Notes under the pieces: generated by a model
What the model was told of the DNA's origin: nothing
What the model saw: the letters and a program-made list of their open reading frames with translations, nothing else
The model's database searches: none
DNA from: Paracoccaceae bacterium
Lineage (GTDB): Bacteria; Pseudomonadota; Alphaproteobacteria; Rhodobacterales; Rhodobacteraceae
NCBI GenBank assembly: GCA_016937725.1
Contig: JAFGVZ010000220.1
Coordinates: 1-15,185 of the forward strand
Length of the DNA: 15,185 nucleotides
Direction of reading: 5' to 3'
Program-made: the position numbers and the translations under genes
Part shown: positions 12,609-15,185 of the stretch, one piece after another
Layout: each line of letters starts with the position of its first letter
Numbering within the stretch: position 1 is the stretch's first letter

Positions 12609-14147
12609 TCATACATCCTCGCTCAGGGTTTTGGAGAACATCTGAAACCCCTCAACATCAGGGCGACGCAGATACCCCGCTCGGCGAAACAATGCATGCG
12701 ATAGCCCGTTTTGGGGGTGAATTTCGGCAAAAAGTTGCAAAATACCGCGCGCACGCGCCACGCGTTCGGCTTCGGCCAGAAGCATTGCGGCCAACCCCTG
12801 GCCGCGCATTTCGGACGCAAGGCGCAGACTGACATGGCCCTGCCCTGATGTGTCACGTTCCAGCCGCACACACCCAGAGGGCAGCCCCCCGATGGTCATG
12901 ACCCGAAACACTTGGCGCGTATCTTGCAGAGCACCGATGATCCATGCGTGATGCGCGACAAAGCCTTGCGACCCTCCGCGGCGCGCGAACCGGTCCATTC
13001 CGCTGGCCGCGCGCCAGTCCCAGATGCGCCGCGAATCCTTTGGCGTGGCCGCGCGAAACGCGAGAGCGGCGGGCGAGAGCGCGGCCAGAACGCGCCACAG
13101 CCCGTCACCATCGCAAAGCTGTGCGGCCTTCTCGCGCAAGCCTGCAAGCTGATCTTGCGCCTGCGCGACGGCTTGGGACAACCGCTCGGGGAAGCCTGCG
13201 CTGCGCGGGCCGTCCACACGCAACGCCGCACCCGCCGCGACCAAGGCCGCAGTGACCTCTTCCTGATTGGCGGCAATGGGCACAATGATCGTGGGCAGAC
13301 CCAGCGCACAACGCTCCCACGCCGTCGCGCCCCCAGCCCCGATGGCCAGATCAGCGCGGGCCATGCGCGCGGCCATGTCTGACACATCGACCACGACCTC
13401 TGTCGGGCGTGGGAATGCCTTGGCCAAAGATTGCACCTGTGCAAGTGCAGGTGCTTTGTCCCCCAAGACGATTGTGATCGACAAAGCAGCAGGCAGTTTG
13501 GCCTTGCCAAGCGCGCGTAAGATCGCAGAGGTCGCATCCTCTGCATCGACCCCGCCCATGCTGATCAGGATATGCGCCAAAGGGCGACCTGACTGTGCCG
13601 CCAGCGCCGCCGCGCGGGTCTGGGTGAATTCCGGGCGCAACAGGGCATAGGCCGGACCGATTAACCGGCGGCATGCGTCTGGCACCAGCCCGTCATAATC
13701 GGCCACTTTGCGCCCAAGGCTCTGATCCAGCAACAGATCGCAGGCATGGGGGCGGTCGGCTAGATCATCGAGGACCATCAGCTTGGTGCCATGGAACCAA
13801 ACAGCTTGCTGCCAGCGGGCATCGAAGGCGTAGTGATCCAAGACCAGCCAGTCGGGGCGTTCCGCATCCAGCACGGCGCGAGTGTCGCGCGCATCTGTCG
13901 CCCAGTCGACACCTGCCCATTCGGCATGGTCGGGCGGGCCTTGCGGTGCCTCGCCCTTTGGGGTGGGCAGCAGCGATACCGCAAAGCCCTCGGCTTCGAT
14001 CCGCGCGCCGAAATGACCGTCTAGCGCCCGGCAGATGAAATGGCAGCGCGCGCCCATCGCCCGCAAGCCCCGTGCCAGCGTCAGGCAGCGCATGACGTGG
14101 CCTGTGCCGATCTGGCGCGACGCGTCAGCGCGAAACGCAACCCTCAT
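12609..14147 (-). CDS. pseG: PseG-type UDP-sugar hydrolase fused to a GNAT acetyltransferase domain
   Basis: PseG removes UDP from UDP-2,4-diacetamido-2,4,6-trideoxy-beta-L-altropyranose in pseudaminic acid synthesis, a nonulosonic acid that decorates flagellin or surface glycans. In this 512-residue protein, residues 1 to about 335 are PseG: RADASRQIGTGHVMRC with His17 at the catalytic histidine position, DHYAFD, LDDLADRPHACDLLLDQ, ILISMGGVD, and the UDP-binding loop AIGAGGATAWERCALGLPT (about 268-287). Residues about 360-512 form a GNAT N-acetyltransferase with the acetyl-CoA loop RGQGLA (448-453) and HALFRRAGYLRR near its end, resembling PseH, which acetylates the preceding intermediate. 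Start ATG 14147 overlaps the TGA of the upstream pseF remnant (ATGA). A GTG at 14174 is possible but less likely. The fusion would join two pathway steps in one chain. The substrate of the C-terminal domain is inferred from fold and context. Confidence 0.9.
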   Translation of the reverse strand: MRVAFRADASRQIGTGHVMRCLTLARGLRAMGARCHFICRALDGHFGARIEAEGFAVSLLPTPKGEAPQGPPDHAEWAGVDWATDARDTRAVLDAERPDWLVLDHYAFDARWQQAVWFHGTKLMVLDDLADRPHACDLLLDQSLGRKVADYDGLVPDACRRLIGPAYALLRPEFTQTRAAALAAQSGRPLAHILISMGGVDAEDATSAILRALGKAKLPAALSITIVLGDKAPALAQVQSLAKAFPRPTEVVVDVSDMAARMARADLAIGAGGATAWERCALGLPTIIVPIAANQEEVTAALVAAGAALRVDGPRSAGFPERLSQAVAQAQDQLAGLREKAAQLCDGDGLWRVLAALSPAALAFRAATPKDSRRIWDWRAASGMDRFARRGGSQGFVAHHAWIIGALQDTRQVFRVMTIGGLPSGCVRLERDTSGQGHVSLRLASEMRGQGLAAMLLAEAERVARARGILQLFAEIHPQNGLSHALFRRAGYLRRPDVEGFQMFSKTLSEDV

Positions 14148-14595
14148 GCGCCTGCGCCCGCGCGCATCATCCACTTAGCGAGGGTTCGGTAATCTGGGGT
14201 GTCTAGGTGGTACGCCCGGTGGGGCACCGCAACCAAACCACCCGCGCCAAGCATAGTAAAGCGCGCCTGCACAACGGGAGCCGTGACAAACACGCAACAC
14301 ACTGGCACCTCGCTCCCCCTCACCAAGGCATGCGCAATCATAGCCAGCCACCCCGCTCGGTGATCGGGAGGGCTTGGGTCATTACAAAACGGGCTTTTGC
14401 ATTATGCATCTGTGCACTGGTGGCAATCTCGTCATCCTTGGTCAAGTCGACAATCCGGCCTGAACACCCTGCTGCCTGCGCAGCTTGACTGAGCCAGCCA
14501 AATATCGGTCGCCCAAGATAGATGTGACAGGTCTTGTCTGGAAAAAGCGTGAACCCGTCGCGGACGCGGATGATGCAAATTCTCTTGCCGCGCAT
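14144..14595 (-). pseudogene. pseF: Degraded pseF (CMP-pseudaminic acid cytidylyltransferase), frameshifted and internally deleted
   Basis: Two overlapping frames together resemble one nonulosonate cytidylyltransferase. The first (14595 down to the TGA at 14338-14340) begins MRGKRICIIRVRDGF and runs through LGRPIFGWLSQAAQAAGCSG and DDEIATSAQMHNAKARFV, like the N-terminal third of PseF. The second (ATG 14341 to TGA 14144) reads MIAHALVRGSEVPVCCVFVTAPVVQ, the next PseF segment (IAHAL, VCC, TAP), then jumps to the family's C-terminal ending VAVPHRAYHLDTPDY. The switch is a one-base shift at an ATGA overlap. Together they give about 150 residues instead of about 230, so roughly 75 central residues are missing. 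The nucleotide-binding loop (family ARGGSKRIPxKN) is replaced by VRDGFTLFPDKT. It lies directly upstream of, and overlaps, pseG, as expected for a pse operon. Two coupled functional small proteins cannot be excluded but look unlikely. Confidence 0.75.
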
Positions 14596-14721
14596 CTGCT
14601 CGACGCTGCCAATTGGGCAGTCCCGCATGGGGCGCTGGCGACACGGGGCGGTTTGCATATCGAAAAGCTTTTCTCTTCGCTTATGGCACCAGCCGTGGCA
14701 GTCTTGCCGAATTGAACGATA

Positions 14722-14727
14722 AAGGAG
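14722..14727 (+). promoter_or_regulatory. Strong Shine-Dalgarno setting a TTG start
   Basis: AAGGAG lies six bases before TTG 14734. It is the best ribosome binding site in the window and fixes the start of the DUF1036 gene at a rare codon that an ATG/GTG-only search would miss. Confidence 0.75.
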
Positions 14728-14733
14728 CCTCGT

Positions 14734-15185
14734 TTGCGACACCTTGTCTATCTCGCGCCTGCACTCGCCTTGGGTTTTGTCCCCGATCCCGCCGCCGCCG
14801 AACTGCGCTTTTGCAACGAAACTTCGGCCCGTGTAACGGTCGCTATCGGATACCGCAGCGAAGGTGTCTGGAGGTCAGAAGGCTGGTGGGGCGTCGATCC
14901 CGGCGCATGCCGCGCAGTCGTGTCAGAGCCGTTGCGAAATCGGTTTTACTATTACCGCGCGACATCGAAGGTCGATACATGGACGCATGAGAATTACTAT
15001 TTCTGCACCACCACAAATGCTTTCGACATTTTTGGCGATGAAGACTGCACCGCGCGCGGCTATGATCGTGAAGCGTTCAGCGAAATTGCGCTTGGCGAGG
15101 GGATCAGCCGCTTCACCATGCGGCTGACCAGCCCCAAAAGCGCGCCGCCCACGCCACGCAGCGCACCTGCCCCGGCCCCTGCGCC
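14734..15185 (+). CDS. Exported DUF1036 domain protein, partial (runs off the right edge)
   Basis: The frame is open from TTG 14734 to the end of the window (150 residues, no stop). It starts with a signal peptide (MRHLVYLAPALALGF, likely cleavage after the Ala-Ala-Ala near residue 22), followed by a DUF1036 domain: LRFCNETSARVTVAIGY (24-40, Cys27), then SEGWWGVDPGAC (48-59, Cys59), and further cysteines in YYFCTTT and DEDC. These paired cysteines and aromatic residues suggest a small disulfide-stabilised periplasmic or surface domain. After it the chain becomes Pro/Ala/Ser-rich (SAPPTPRSAPAPAPA), so a low-complexity tail or second domain continues past the edge. The start is supported by AAGGAG six bases upstream. 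The gene is divergent from the pseF remnant. DUF1036 proteins are common in alphaproteobacteria; their role is not known to me. Confidence 0.85.
   Translation, partial: MRHLVYLAPALALGFVPDPAAAELRFCNETSARVTVAIGYRSEGVWRSEGWWGVDPGACRAVVSEPLRNRFYYYRATSKVDTWTHENYYFCTTTNAFDIFGDEDCTARGYDREAFSEIALGEGISRFTMRLTSPKSAPPTPRSAPAPAPA

Noticed and set aside
14596..14742. Continuation of the first pseF frame upstream to 14742 as coding sequence
   Set aside because: The 49 extra residues show no similarity to PseF and overlap the promoter and ribosome binding site of the divergent DUF1036 gene.
1..15185. Mobile elements, CRISPR arrays, tRNA genes, or a defence island
   Set aside because: No transposase, integrase, regularly spaced repeats, tRNA-like cloverleaf or defence-gene motif was seen. 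The genes are mostly housekeeping or metabolic.

Overview
This is a GC-rich chromosomal window that looks like an alphaproteobacterium of the order Rhodobacterales. The evidence is the HemA (ALA synthase) and IspG sequences, the CobS/CobT aerobic cobaltochelatase subunits, a DUF1036 protein, and hemA promoter elements resembling the FnrL and PrrA/RegA sites known from Rhodobacter. No insertion sequence, CRISPR array, tRNA or rRNA gene was seen.

Layout. Positions 1-109 hold two hairpins, one a clear terminator. From 110 to 4478 all genes are on the minus strand: ispG (110-1237), a RodZ-like helix-turn-helix membrane protein (1339-2553), hemA (2678-3901) and a small exported protein (4083-4478). 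The 181-base gap upstream of hemA is the richest regulatory stretch. From 4596 the plus strand carries an M20 metallopeptidase overlapped by a cytochrome P450, then cobS, a small ion channel, and a lipoprotein with a TbpB-like barrel signature. A minus-strand flavin reductase (9830-10423) lies between that lipoprotein and cobT (10596-12470). The chelatase pair cobS/cobT is therefore split by three unrelated genes. From 12609 to 14595 the minus strand carries pseudaminic-acid genes: a PseG hydrolase fused to a GNAT acetyltransferase domain, preceded by what reads as a frameshifted, internally deleted pseF. The right edge holds the start of an exported DUF1036 protein that begins with TTG.

Function. 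Three tetrapyrrole or isoprenoid steps are present: ALA synthesis (HemA), the penultimate MEP-pathway step (IspG), and cobalt insertion into hydrogenobyrinate diamide (CobS/CobT, with CobN not in the window). HemA supplies precursor for heme, bacteriochlorophyll and cobalamin, so oxygen and redox control at its promoter would make sense.

I did not find a convincing wholly new system. The best leads are the decayed pseF beside an intact PseG-GNAT fusion, the composite hemA control region, and the unrelated membrane and surface cargo between cobS and cobT.
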